A stretch of DNA of 64,000 nt from Ramlibacter aurantiacus (lineage in GTDB: Bacteria; Pseudomonadota; Gammaproteobacteria; Burkholderiales; Burkholderiaceae_C), in contig NZ_JAEQNA010000009.1 in NCBI RefSeq assembly GCF_016722895.1, positions 62,001 through 126,000 of the forward strand, in the 5' to 3' direction. The position numbers and the translations under genes are program-made. The notes below the pieces were generated by a model that was not told the origin of the DNA, searched no databases, and worked only from the letters and a program-made list of their open reading frames with translations. Below are positions 38,891 to 49,875 of this stretch, one piece after another (the first letter of the stretch is position 1; each line of letters opens with the position of its first letter).

Positions 38891-40021
38891 ATGAAGGCAG
38901 GCGACGCGCCGATCGACGGCATTTGCGACCCGGCATTCGAGCCGGTGCGCCAGGCGCTGCAGGCCAACATGGCCAGCGGCGATGAGGTGGGCTGCGCGGT
39001 GGCCGTGATGGTCGACGGCCAGCCGGTGGTCGACCTGTGGGCCGGCTGGCGTGACCGGGCGCGCACCCTGCCGTGGCAGCGGCACACGATCACCGACATG
39101 AAGTCGGTCGGCAAGTCGGTGTTCGCGCTGTGCGTGCTGCGCCTGGTGGGGCAGGGCGCGGTCGAACTCGACGCGCCGGTGGCCCGCTACTGGCCGGCCT
39201 TCGGACAGGCCGGCAAGCAGGACCTCAGCGTGCGCCTGCTGCTGGGCCACCTGGCGGGCCTGCCCTTTCCCGACCGGGCTCCGCCGGGTTCGCTCTACCA
39301 GCCGGGCGTGGTCGCCCGGGCGCTGGAGGAGCAGGCCCCCGAGTGGCCGCCGGGCACCCAGGCCTGCTACCACTCCTTCACCTACCCGCCGCTGTGCGCC
39401 GAACTGGTGCGGCAGGCGACCGGGCGATCCATCCATGACGTCCAGCGCGACGAGATCGCCACGCCGCTGGGCGCCGAGTACTGGCTGGGCCTGGAAGACG
39501 CGCAGATGGACCTGTGCGCCGATTACATCGAGACCCCGGGCACGCCCAGCCTGGAGGGCATGAAGCGCAACACCGAGTCGCCACTCCACCGCGCCTGGCG
39601 GCCGCTGCCGCGCGACGAGGACTACAACTCGACCGCCTGGCGGCGTTACGCCGGCCATGGCAACGCGCGCGGCATGGCACGCATCTATGCGGCCCTGGCG
39701 GCGGGCGGACGGCTGGAGGGGTATGAGGTGGTCGATCCGGCCGTGCTGGCCGAGGCGGTGGAGGGCAGCTGGAACGGGATGGATTTCATGACGCAGCGCC
39801 CCTTCGCCATGGGGCTGGGCTTCATGCGGGCGGGTCCGGCGTTCTCGATCGGACCGGGGCCGCGCAGCTTCGGCCATCCGGGCATGGGCGGGCCGATCGC
39901 TTTCGCCGATCCGGACCGGCGGCTGAGCTTCAGCTACGTGCCCAACCGCATGCATCCCATCGCCAACACGGGTCCCCTCGCCGGCGCGCTCATCGACGCC
40001 GTCTACCGCAGCATCGGCTGA
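38891..40021 (+). CDS. Serine hydrolase, beta-lactamase class C fold (EstB-like)
   Basis: Serine hydrolase of 376 residues in the beta-lactamase/penicillin-binding-protein fold. The SxxK motif is S72-V-G-K75 ('DMKSVGKSV'). The second motif is Y160-H-S162 (YxS rather than YxN). The C-terminal 'HPGMGG' replaces KTG, as in esterases of this family. No signal peptide, so a cytoplasmic esterase or amidase rather than a penicillin target. Ten bp after the Bug gene and last in the operon. It may hydrolyse an ester or amide form of the substrate. Confidence 0.88.
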   Translation: MKAGDAPIDGICDPAFEPVRQALQANMASGDEVGCAVAVMVDGQPVVDLWAGWRDRARTLPWQRHTITDMKSVGKSVFALCVLRLVGQGAVELDAPVARYWPAFGQAGKQDLSVRLLLGHLAGLPFPDRAPPGSLYQPGVVARALEEQAPEWPPGTQACYHSFTYPPLCAELVRQATGRSIHDVQRDEIATPLGAEYWLGLEDAQMDLCADYIETPGTPSLEGMKRNTESPLHRAWRPLPRDEDYNSTAWRRYAGHGNARGMARIYAALAAGGRLEGYEVVDPAVLAEAVEGSWNGMDFMTQRPFAMGLGFMRAGPAFSIGPGPRSFGHPGMGGPIAFADPDRRLSFSYVPNRMHPIANTGPLAGALIDAVYRSIG

Positions 40022-40172
40022 CCGGTTTTCCCTGGCACGGCTGGGGCAATAGCTCCATCGGGCGGGGTTGGCAGGCGCGGGACCGCCCCACGAGCTTGCG
40101 GTCCAGCCTCACAATGCCTGAACTGTCGACCTTTAGCCGAGCTCCACGCGTGGGAGTGAACCGGACAGAACG

Positions 40173-41063
40173 ATGAACGAGACGAGCTCAAGCCTGCCCT
40201 TTCGGCCCCCCATCCCGATCCTCTCGTACCACCAGACCGATGCCCTGCCCAAGCGGGGAGTGCCTTTCCGCAGCCTGGTGCTGCCGCCGGCCCGGTTCGC
40301 GCGGCAGATGCGGGCGCTCCATCGCCTGGGCTGGCGCGGGGTGTCCCTTCGCGAGCTGGAGCCCTACCTGCGCGGAGAGAAGACCGGCAAGGTCGTGGGC
40401 ATCACCCTGGACGACGGCTACGTCAACAACTACCTGCACGCGCTGCCGGTGCTGCGCGAGCTGGGCTTCACGGCCACCTCCTTCGTGGTCAGCCGGCAGG
40501 TCGGCGGCTCGAACGTCTGGGACCGCTCGATCGGCGTGCCCGACGCGCCGCTGATGGACCTGGCGCAATTGCGCGGCTGGATCGATGCCGGCATGGAGGT
40601 GGGCGCGCATACCTGCAACCACGTGGACCTGCCCACCTGCGACGCAGGGCGGGCGCATGACGAGATCACGCACTGCAAGGACGAGCTGGAGCACCTGCTG
40701 GGCTGCGAGGTCCGCAGCTTCTGCTACCCGTACGGGCGGTACCGGCCCGAGCACGTGGAGATGGCGCGCGATGCCGGCTATGCCATGGCCACCAGCTCGG
40801 ATAGCCGGCGCGCGCCGGCAGGCAGCGACTTGCTCTGCCTGCCGCGTATTTCGGTGTGGCTGTCCACGCCCCTGCCCCTGCTGCTGGCCCAGGTGACCAC
40901 GCCCTTCGAGGAGTGGCGCCAGCACCCCTCCGTCCGCGGCACGGTGCGCCTGCGCCGCTGGGTCGGCCTGGGGCGCGGCGAGGTCAAGCCGGCGGCGGAA
41001 CACCGGCCCCTGCCGGAGCACCGTTCCGCGGCCACGGTGCGGCCGCGCAAGCCGCTGGCCTAG
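40173..41063 (+). CDS. Polysaccharide deacetylase (NodB-homology, CE4)
   Basis: A 296-residue protein with a NodB deacetylase domain. The metal and catalytic pair is D80-D81 in 'GITLDDGY', H146 and H150 lie in 'GAHTCNHVDL', and 'FCYPYGRYRPEHVEMARDAGYAMATS' is the third block. No obvious signal peptide; the start reads 'SSLPFRPPIPILSYHQTD', where SYH is a common opening. Likely removes acetyl groups from an exopolysaccharide or lipid-linked glycan. Next to a FemAB/CelD-type GNAT on the other strand, which also fits surface polysaccharide metabolism. The 151 bp upstream show nothing definite. Confidence 0.88.
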   Translation: MNETSSSLPFRPPIPILSYHQTDALPKRGVPFRSLVLPPARFARQMRALHRLGWRGVSLRELEPYLRGEKTGKVVGITLDDGYVNNYLHALPVLRELGFTATSFVVSRQVGGSNVWDRSIGVPDAPLMDLAQLRGWIDAGMEVGAHTCNHVDLPTCDAGRAHDEITHCKDELEHLLGCEVRSFCYPYGRYRPEHVEMARDAGYAMATSSDSRRAPAGSDLLCLPRISVWLSTPLPLLLAQVTTPFEEWRQHPSVRGTVRLRRWVGLGRGEVKPAAEHRPLPEHRSAATVRPRKPLA

Positions 41064-41132
41064 ACGTCATGGTCGCCTGCTCCGCTGGCTCTCGAGCTAG
41101 CCGGGGTGGGTGGTGCGACCCGGGGGAGCATT

Positions 41133-42188
41133 TCAAACCGCCCGGCGCCTGATCCGCCGCACCAGCGGCTTCAACGGCTGCAAGGCTCGCGAGGACCGCA
41201 GCCAGTTCATCGTGGCGCCGCGCGCGCCGTGCAGCGCCGTGGCCAGGGCCGGGCGGCTCACCCAGCCCTCGACCAGCGGTGAGGCGCAGTCGGCGAAGCT
41301 GTGCTTGTATGCGTCCTCGCCCTTGCCCAGGTCGAGCAGGCCGCACCCCTCGGCGGCGGCCGCTTGGGCCACCGCCATCAGCATCTGGGCGCCGGGGGAG
41401 TGCCGGGCCTGGGCGTGCTCGTAGACCGGGAACCACCAGTGCCACACGGTGCGCGAGCGCATCCCCAGGTGGGCAGCGACCAGGGTGTCGCCGGCATACA
41501 GCGCGGAGAGCCGCCCGGCGAAGCCGGGGTGCTCCGTTTTCCAGATCGATTCGACCAGCTCGCGGGTCCATCCGCGGGCGAAGAAATCCGGCACGCCGGT
41601 GCGCCGGCACTGCTGCGACTTCAGTTCCAGCACGGCGTCGAACACCGCCCGATCGGCCGAGTGCGGCTCGAAGCGCAGGGGCCCCACTTCGCGCGCCATC
41701 TTGCGGGCCTTGCGGTCGAGCTCGGCGATGCGGCGCGCGCCGGACTCGATCCGCGAGCGCTTGTACGCGGTGAAGCCGCGCGACAGGTCCAGCCCGGGGG
41801 ACTCCGATGGCCGAAGGCCCGGTGTCGGCGCCTGCGCCCGGGGCAGGTGGTCGAATTCCCAGAACGACAGGCCGGTGGCCTGCAGCAGCCGCGGCCAGTC
41901 GATCGACAGGTCCGGTGCGCAGACCACGCCATGGTGGTCGGACAGCGGGGCACCCACCGGGCGTCCCATGCCCCAGCGGCCCTGGTACGGGAAAAAGCCC
42001 TGGACGCCATCGGCGTCCTCGATGACCGCCACCCGCACGTCGGGGCGGACCCGGGCGACCTGCCGGGTGAACTCGGGGCAGAAGTAGGGGCTGGCGAGGG
42101 CGGGGTTGGCCTCCTGGAGCGCGAGCCACCGGGCCTGCATGGCCCGGTCGATCTGCGCAGCGTGGATGACGGAAATCTTCGTGGACAT
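41133..42188 (-). CDS. GNAT/FemAB-like acetyltransferase (CelD/BcsL type)
   Basis: A 351-residue protein of the Acetyltransf_6 (CelD/BcsL, FemAB-like double GNAT) type. An N-terminal half ('DADGVQGFFPYQGRWGMGRPVGAPLSDHHGVVC') is followed by 'RKARKMAREVGPLRFEPHSADRAVFDAVLELKSQQ' and the C-terminal GNAT core ('LSALYAGDTLVAAHLGMRSRTVWHWWFPVYE'), ending 'LLDLGKGEDAYKHSFAD'. Such proteins acylate or aminoacylate sugars in cellulose or exopolysaccharide assembly. Divergent from the TpsB gene. Donor and acceptor unknown. Confidence 0.85.
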   Translation of the reverse strand: MSTKISVIHAAQIDRAMQARWLALQEANPALASPYFCPEFTRQVARVRPDVRVAVIEDADGVQGFFPYQGRWGMGRPVGAPLSDHHGVVCAPDLSIDWPRLLQATGLSFWEFDHLPRAQAPTPGLRPSESPGLDLSRGFTAYKRSRIESGARRIAELDRKARKMAREVGPLRFEPHSADRAVFDAVLELKSQQCRRTGVPDFFARGWTRELVESIWKTEHPGFAGRLSALYAGDTLVAAHLGMRSRTVWHWWFPVYEHAQARHSPGAQMLMAVAQAAAAEGCGLLDLGKGEDAYKHSFADCASPLVEGWVSRPALATALHGARGATMNWLRSSRALQPLKPLVRRIRRRAV

Positions 42189-42371
42189 GGCTTTCCTGGC
42201 GATCCTGCCGACGATACGTGCGGCTGGGGCTCGCGTGGGCCGCCGGGCATGGCCCCAATGGGCGATTGCGGCGGGCGATCGAATACTTTGTTTTACATTT
42301 CACGCCGCGCGGCGCGCCTGATCCGCGCGACCCGCTGTCCCACCCGACCGCCGAACCCAGCCGGAGCACCA

Positions 42372-44129
42372 GTGATCCATTTCTCCGGGCCCGCCGCGCC
42401 CGTCTTCCTCGTTCCCCCGGCCCTCGCTCGCCTGGCCGTGCTGCTGTCGGCCTGCGCGATGGCGGGCGTGGTGGCGGCCCAGCCATTGGCCCCATCGGCG
42501 GCCGACCCCTTGATCCTCGAAGGCCTGCGCCGGCAGGAGGAGAGCCGCCAGCGCGAACGCCGGGCCCTGGAGTTCGCGCCCAGCGAGCTGCGCCCGCCGG
42601 AGCGTGCCGGCCCGGCGGGTCCGCCGCCGGTCGAGACCGATTGCCACCCGGTGCGCGAGGTCGAGCTGGCCGGCCCCGATGCCGCGCGATTCACCTGGCT
42701 GCTGCAAATGGCGCGCACCCGGCCGCCCGCCTGCCTCGGCGGCCAGGGCCTGGCCCGGCTGGCGCACGAGCTCGACCAGGCGCTGCAGGCGGCGGGCTTT
42801 GCCACGACGCGGGTGGCCTATCCCGCACAGGACCTCGCCAGCGGCAGGCTGCTGCTGCAGCTGCACGCCGGCCGCGTGGCCCGGATCGAGCTGCTCGATG
42901 GGCCCGATGCCGCCGACGGCTGGGGGACTTGGCGCAACGCCTTCCCGCTCGCCACCGGGGACCTGATGAACACGCGCGACCTCGAGCACGGCGTCGAGAA
43001 CATGAAGCGGCTGCCCAGCCAATCGGTGCGCGTGCGCGTCGAGCCCGGCGAGCGCCCGGACACCAGCGACCTGTTCATCGAACGCGAGCCGGCCACCTGG
43101 CGCCAGCGCCTGCGCGGCGGCCTGCGCCTGGACAACGGCGGCGGGCCGGTGCTGGGCCGCACCCTGGCGGCGGGGCACGGGGCCTGGGACAACCCGCTCG
43201 GACTGAACGACATCCTGGCCTTCAGCTTCCAGACCCCGGTGGAACGCCCGGGGCCCGAACGCCGCAGCCAGGCGGGCTCGGTGCAGTACAGCGTGCCGTG
43301 GGGCTACGGGTTGTGGACGCTGGAGGCCGGCCGCAACCGCTTCGCCCAGCCCATGCCGCTGCACACCGTGGCGATCGGCGGTGAGAGCGAGACCGGGGAG
43401 CTGCGCTTGCAGCACACCGCCTGGCGTTCAGCCAGCAGCCGCCTGGACCTGCTCGCCGCGGTGTCGGCGCGTCGATCCCGGGGCTGGGTCGGTGACCAGG
43501 AGGTGGTGGCGCAGCGTCGCCGCAGCACCAGCGCCAGCGCCGGGCTGCGCTACCGCCAGCTGTTCGGCACCGGCGCCCTGGACGCCGAACTCGGCCTGCG
43601 GCACGTGGTGTCCGCCCGCCAGGCATCGCCCGAGCTCGCCGCATCCGAAGGCGGTGGGGCCCGCCTGCGCCCCGGCGTGTGGAGCGCCGCGCTGGGTTGG
43701 CAGCAGGACCTGCGCCGGGGAGCGCAGCCCTGGACCGTGCAGTCCAGCCTGCGCTTGCAGGCCACCCGGCAGACGACCCTGGCGATCGATCAGTTCGCCA
43801 TCGGCGGCCGATACACGGTGCGCGGCTTCGACGGCGACGCGGTCCTGCTGGCCGAGAGCGGCCTGGCCTGGCGCAATGAAGCCAGCACGTTCCTGGGCAC
43901 CTGGGGCAATGCGCGGTGGGCCGGGGTGCTGGCGCTGGACTACGGGCGCATCTGGGGCGAGAGCGCCGCCACGCAGCCGGGCCGACAGCTCGCCGGCACG
44001 GCGGCGGGGGTGAGGGCGACGCGCGCCGGCCTGGCCTTCGAGGCGATGGCGGCGACGCCGCTGACGCGGCCGGCGGGGTTTCCGGCGCGACCGCTGGTGC
44101 TCTACGCCTTCGTGTCGCAGGCGTTGTGA
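42372..44129 (+). CDS. ShlB/FhaC-family TpsB outer-membrane transporter (orphan)
   Basis: Outer-membrane beta-barrel of 585 residues in the two-partner secretion (TpsB/Omp85) family. The signal peptide spans about residues 1-36 ('LAVLLSACAMAGVVAAQ'). A POTRA-type region runs from 'DCHPVREVELAGPDAARF' to about residue 230, and the barrel carries the 'YTVRGFDGDAVLLAE' motif (VRG-F/Y). The GTG at 42372 is the only start that precedes the signal peptide. No TpsA exoprotein lies nearby, and the protein ends in Leu (FVSQAL) instead of the usual aromatic residue. An AT-rich patch at about 42270-42300 is the likely promoter. Confidence 0.88.
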   Translation: MIHFSGPAAPVFLVPPALARLAVLLSACAMAGVVAAQPLAPSAADPLILEGLRRQEESRQRERRALEFAPSELRPPERAGPAGPPPVETDCHPVREVELAGPDAARFTWLLQMARTRPPACLGGQGLARLAHELDQALQAAGFATTRVAYPAQDLASGRLLLQLHAGRVARIELLDGPDAADGWGTWRNAFPLATGDLMNTRDLEHGVENMKRLPSQSVRVRVEPGERPDTSDLFIEREPATWRQRLRGGLRLDNGGGPVLGRTLAAGHGAWDNPLGLNDILAFSFQTPVERPGPERRSQAGSVQYSVPWGYGLWTLEAGRNRFAQPMPLHTVAIGGESETGELRLQHTAWRSASSRLDLLAAVSARRSRGWVGDQEVVAQRRRSTSASAGLRYRQLFGTGALDAELGLRHVVSARQASPELAASEGGGARLRPGVWSAALGWQQDLRRGAQPWTVQSSLRLQATRQTTLAIDQFAIGGRYTVRGFDGDAVLLAESGLAWRNEASTFLGTWGNARWAGVLALDYGRIWGESAATQPGRQLAGTAAGVRATRAGLAFEAMAATPLTRPAGFPARPLVLYAFVSQAL

Positions 44130-44150
44130 CGAGCGGCAGGACCAGAACCC

Positions 44151-45659
44151 TCACACATCCTGCCGCGCGAAGCGCTCGCGCCACCACTTGCGCCGCTCGG
44201 TCAGGCGCTCGAACGGGAACAGGTTGCCGAGCGCCCCGGCGGAAAAGTTGTTCAGCGCGCGCCAGGCTTCGAGGGCGAATTCCTGCACCACCAGCCGTTC
44301 GCTCACCTCTTCGCCTTCGCGCACCCGCGACAGGGCGTGCATGACGTACAGGCCGAGCAGCGCGGAGATGGCGAACAGGAATTCCCAGTGGGCGAAGCTC
44401 ACGACGGTCTTTTCGCCGGCGCTGCCGGGGGTGGCCCAGCGGATCACTGCCGAGAAGGCGCTGGTCTTCAGCGTCTGCGCCAGCGCACCGGCGGCGATCG
44501 GTGCGAAACCGCCGGCCACCGCCGACACCAGCCCGATGGCGGCCAGGTAGGGCGTGCCCTGGCCCCGCGGCGCGAGTTTCAGGCCGATGTTGCCCGTGGC
44601 CAGGCCGATGCCGCCGGTGGCGATGCCCAGCACCAGGTGGATGGCGTAGAGCAGGGCCAGCTGCGCCTCGGGGCTGGACACGGCCTCGGCGAACACCAGG
44701 GCGAGCATGCCCAGGAAGTGCACCGGCAGCACCACCGCCAGCACGCTCTTGTTCGACAGCCGGTCCGACAGCCGGCCCCACAGGTACAGGGTGAGCGCGT
44801 TGGCGACCTGGCTCACCACCCACAGCTGGGTGACCGTGATCACCGAGTAGCCGCGCTGGTTGATCAGGTACACGGTGAGGAAGGGCGCGGCCACGTTGGA
44901 CGCCAGCGTCCAGGCGCCCATGAACACCAGCAGGCGGCGGAAGTTGCGGTCGCGGAAGGGCGCGGCCATGCGCTCGCCCAGCTCGCTGGCCGGCCCGGCG
45001 TCGGGCATGAGCGGCTCGGGGGTCCGGGCCAGGTAGCTGGAGCTGACGAAGCCGGCGAGCCCCGCCAGCAGGAAGGCCACGACATAGGCGTTGGCGGTCT
45101 GGCCCAGGGGCGGATGGTCCACCAGCGCGCCGGCGGCCAGCGTGCCCACGCAGGCGACCAGCGTGCCGACGAACAGCCGCCGGGCGAAGAAGTGGCCCAG
45201 TTGCTGCGGCGGGATCAGCTGGTGCAGCCAGGAATTGACAGAGCAGCCGCCCACCGCATGCAGCGAGGCGATCAGCACCTGCAGCACGATCAGCAGGGCC
45301 AGCGCCGCCGGCAGCGAAGGCAGCAGCGGCAGCAGGGCCATCAGCCCGATCAGCACGCGCGCGCCGGTGAGGGTGCCCACGCCGATCAGCCGGCGCTTGC
45401 GCACGCGCTCGATCAGCCAGGCCGCGGGCAGCTGGGCCACTTGCGCGAGGAAGGGAATGGCGGCCAACAGGCCGATGTGGAAGGGCGTGGCCCCGACCGA
45501 CAGCGCGAAGGCCATCAGGATCACCCCGCCGGAGAAGGCCCCGGTGAGGCTGGCCCAGCCCAGGTCGCGCACCAGCAGGCGCTGGCCGGACGCCAGTTCG
45601 CCGGGCGTGACGTGGGGGACGGGACCGAGGAAGGTCCGCTCGACCGTGCTCGCCGTCAT
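44151..45659 (-). CDS. Major facilitator superfamily transporter
   Basis: Inner-membrane carrier of 502 residues with about 12 hydrophobic segments. The loop after TM2 reads 'AAWLIERVRKRRLIGVGTL', a degenerate MFS motif A. In the middle, 'WGRLSDRLSNKSVLAVVLP' is a clear G-x-L-S-D-R motif A copy of the second half. A charged C-terminal tail of about 60 residues ('VREGEEVSERLVVQEFALEAW') is cytoplasmic. Substrate unknown. The 222-bp region before its start separates it from the malic enzyme gene, transcribed in the same direction. Confidence 0.88.
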   Translation of the reverse strand: MTASTVERTFLGPVPHVTPGELASGQRLLVRDLGWASLTGAFSGGVILMAFALSVGATPFHIGLLAAIPFLAQVAQLPAAWLIERVRKRRLIGVGTLTGARVLIGLMALLPLLPSLPAALALLIVLQVLIASLHAVGGCSVNSWLHQLIPPQQLGHFFARRLFVGTLVACVGTLAAGALVDHPPLGQTANAYVVAFLLAGLAGFVSSSYLARTPEPLMPDAGPASELGERMAAPFRDRNFRRLLVFMGAWTLASNVAAPFLTVYLINQRGYSVITVTQLWVVSQVANALTLYLWGRLSDRLSNKSVLAVVLPVHFLGMLALVFAEAVSSPEAQLALLYAIHLVLGIATGGIGLATGNIGLKLAPRGQGTPYLAAIGLVSAVAGGFAPIAAGALAQTLKTSAFSAVIRWATPGSAGEKTVVSFAHWEFLFAISALLGLYVMHALSRVREGEEVSERLVVQEFALEAWRALNNFSAGALGNLFPFERLTERRKWWRERFARQDV

Positions 45660-45840
45660 TCAGGTCGCGGCAGAGCCGATGGATCGGCTGCACAGGGCTG
45701 CGCGGGGCGCAGGGCGATGCAGGGCGGTGGCGGCGGCGACGACGCCGCGCGATGAACGATCAACAAACATTCGGCAACGATTCCCTTGTGCCGCGCTCCG
45801 ACGCGGTCTTGTGAAAGGGAAGGGTTTCTACCAGAGGCCG

Positions 45841-45877
45841 CCGCAGTCGCCGCAAGCGGGTGTAACGGCGACTGCGG
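45841..45877. terminator. Hairpin downstream of maeB
   Basis: Perfect 12-base inverted repeat (arms 45841-45852 and 45866-45877, 13-base loop), 4 bp beyond the maeB stop on the minus strand. No T-run, so it may work with Rho or as a 3'-end stabiliser. The rest of the gap to 45660 presumably holds the promoter of the MFS gene; no clear elements are seen. Confidence 0.55.
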
Positions 45878-45881
45878 GTGG

Positions 45882-48173
<2,292 letters not shown>

Positions 48174-48350
48174 GAGCTTGCCTTTCGACGTCGGCATGTG
48201 CGCCGGCGTTGTCTCTCGGGAGCGAAAGCATAGCCCGGCGCCAGGGCCCGGGTCGCTGTCGGCGGGCGCGACCCGCCCCGGCAGCTCAGGCTTGGCCAGC
48301 GGGTGCGCGCGCCGCCGCAAAATGGCGGGTTGCATTCAAGGAGTTTGTGC

Positions 48351-49661
48351 ATGTCCCCACTGAACGAAACCCACGACCCGAACCTGCGCAGCTGGGTCGC
48401 CTCGGCCCAGGCCGCCGGTTGCGAGTTCCCGCTGCAGAACCTGCCTTTCGCCGTGTTCCGCCGGCGGGGGCAGGGCGAGGCCTTTCGCGGTGGCGTGGCC
48501 ATCGGCGACCAGATCGTGGACCTGGCGGCCTTGTCGCGGGCCGCGGTGTTCGAGGGCGCGGCCGGCGAGGCGATCCGTGCTGCCGCGCAGGACAAGCTCA
48601 ACGCGCTGATGGCGCTGGGCCCCGACGCGTGGAGCGCGCTGCGGCTGGCGCTGTCGCGTGCGCTGCGCGAAGGCTCTGCCCAGCAGGGCGCGCTGCAGGC
48701 CTGCCTGGTGCCCCTGCAGGAGGCCGAATACGACGTGCCGGCGCGCATCGGCGACTACACCGACTTCTACACCTCGGTGCACCACGCCACGAACATCGGC
48801 AAACAGTTCCGCCCCGACAACCCGCTGCTGCCCAACTACAAGTGGGTGCCGATCGGCTATCACGGCCGCGCCTCCAGCATCGTCACCTCGGGCCAGGCCT
48901 TCCGGCGCCCGATGGGCCAGACCCTGGCGCCCGGTGCCGCGCAGCCCCAGCTGACCCCCAGCAAGCGGCTGGACATCGAGCTGGAGCTGGGTGTGTTCAT
49001 CGGGCCCGCCAACGCGATCGGGGAGCCCATCGCGATCGAGCAAGCCGAGGCCCACGTGTTCGGCATCGTGCTGCTCAACGACTGGTCGGCCCGCGACATC
49101 CAGGCCTGGGAGTACCAGCCGCTCGGCCCTTTCCTGTCCAAGAACTTCGCCAGCACCATCTCGCCCTGGGTGGTGACGCTGGAGGCGCTGGCACCCTACC
49201 GCGTGCCCTTCTCGCGCGCCGAAGGCGACCCGCAGCCGCTGCCTTACCTGGACTCGGCGGACAACCGCCAGGCCGGATCGCTGGACATCCAGCTCGAGGT
49301 GCTGCTGCAGACCGCGCGCATGCGCGAAACGGGCCAGGCGCCGGCCTCGATCTGCCGCACCAGCTACCGCCACGCGTATTGGACGGTGGCCCAGATGGTG
49401 GCCCACCACACGGTGAACGGCTGCAACCTGCAGCCGGGCGACCTGCTGGGCAGCGGCACGCTCTCGGGCCCCACGCTGGACCAGGCCGGAGCGCTGATCG
49501 AGCTCACCGAAGGCGGCAAGAAGCCGCTGCAACTGCCCGGCGGCGACAGCCGCGCCTTCCTGGAGGACGGTGACACCGTGATCCTGCGCGGGTGGTGCGA
49601 GAAGCCCGGGGCCGCACGCATCGGCTTCGGTGATTGCACGGGCACGGTGTTGGCGAACTAG
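48351..49661 (+). CDS. fahA: Fumarylacetoacetase
   Basis: Last enzyme of tyrosine/homogentisate breakdown, hydrolysing fumarylacetoacetate to fumarate and acetoacetate. 436 residues, normal for true FahA. Hallmarks: '[21 protein letters not shown]' with the catalytic and metal residues, '[16 protein letters not shown]', '[11 protein letters not shown]', '[21 protein letters not shown]' and '[12 protein letters not shown]'. The start at 48351 has AAGGAG upstream. It is usually next to homogentisate dioxygenase (hmgA), which is absent here. Distinct from the FAH-family protein at 5042, which lacks these blocks. Confidence 0.95.
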   Translation: MSPLNETHDPNLRSWVASAQAAGCEFPLQNLPFAVFRRRGQGEAFRGGVAIGDQIVDLAALSRAAVFEGAAGEAIRAAAQDKLNALMALGPDAWSALRLALSRALREGSAQQGALQACLVPLQEAEYDVPARIGDYTDFYTSVHHATNIGKQFRPDNPLLPNYKWVPIGYHGRASSIVTSGQAFRRPMGQTLAPGAAQPQLTPSKRLDIELELGVFIGPANAIGEPIAIEQAEAHVFGIVLLNDWSARDIQAWEYQPLGPFLSKNFASTISPWVVTLEALAPYRVPFSRAEGDPQPLPYLDSADNRQAGSLDIQLEVLLQTARMRETGQAPASICRTSYRHAYWTVAQMVAHHTVNGCNLQPGDLLGSGTLSGPTLDQAGALIELTEGGKKPLQLPGGDSRAFLEDGDTVILRGWCEKPGAARIGFGDCTGTVLAN

Positions 49662-49662
49662 G

Positions 49663-49790
49663 TCCCCCCCGAAACGGCCTTCGGCCGCTCCCCCCCCCAG
49701 GGGGCGCAACCAGCGGCCCGGCAAAGCCGGTTCCGCGGTAGCCGCTGGGGCGCCCTGCCGCTGCGCGGCGGGTCGACCTGCCGAATGTCC
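49663..49790 (+). repeat. Dispersed intergenic repeat, reference copy
   Basis: GC-rich element in the 214-bp gap between fahA and the aldehyde dehydrogenase gene. It begins with a C-run plus CGAA, contains GGCC-TTC-GGCC and CCGGC-AAA-GCCGG small hairpins, and ends near the GCGCGGCGG block. Its core (49698-49746) is 47/49 identical to the inverted copy at 4204-4252, inside a permease gene. It may also help to terminate fahA. Non-autonomous; no transposase nearby. Confidence 0.75.
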
Positions 49791-49875
49791 CGCTGGAAAG
49801 TCTGACCTGGCAACTGCTTTTGCACATCCCCTACCATCCACTGTTGCTCCCCTTCTTCCCCTACGAGACACGCGC

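Noticed and set aside
40022..40172. Possible terminator after the serine hydrolase (GGGCGG...CCGCCC)
   Set aside because: Six-base stem with a 17-base loop and no T-run; too weak to call in this GC-rich DNA.
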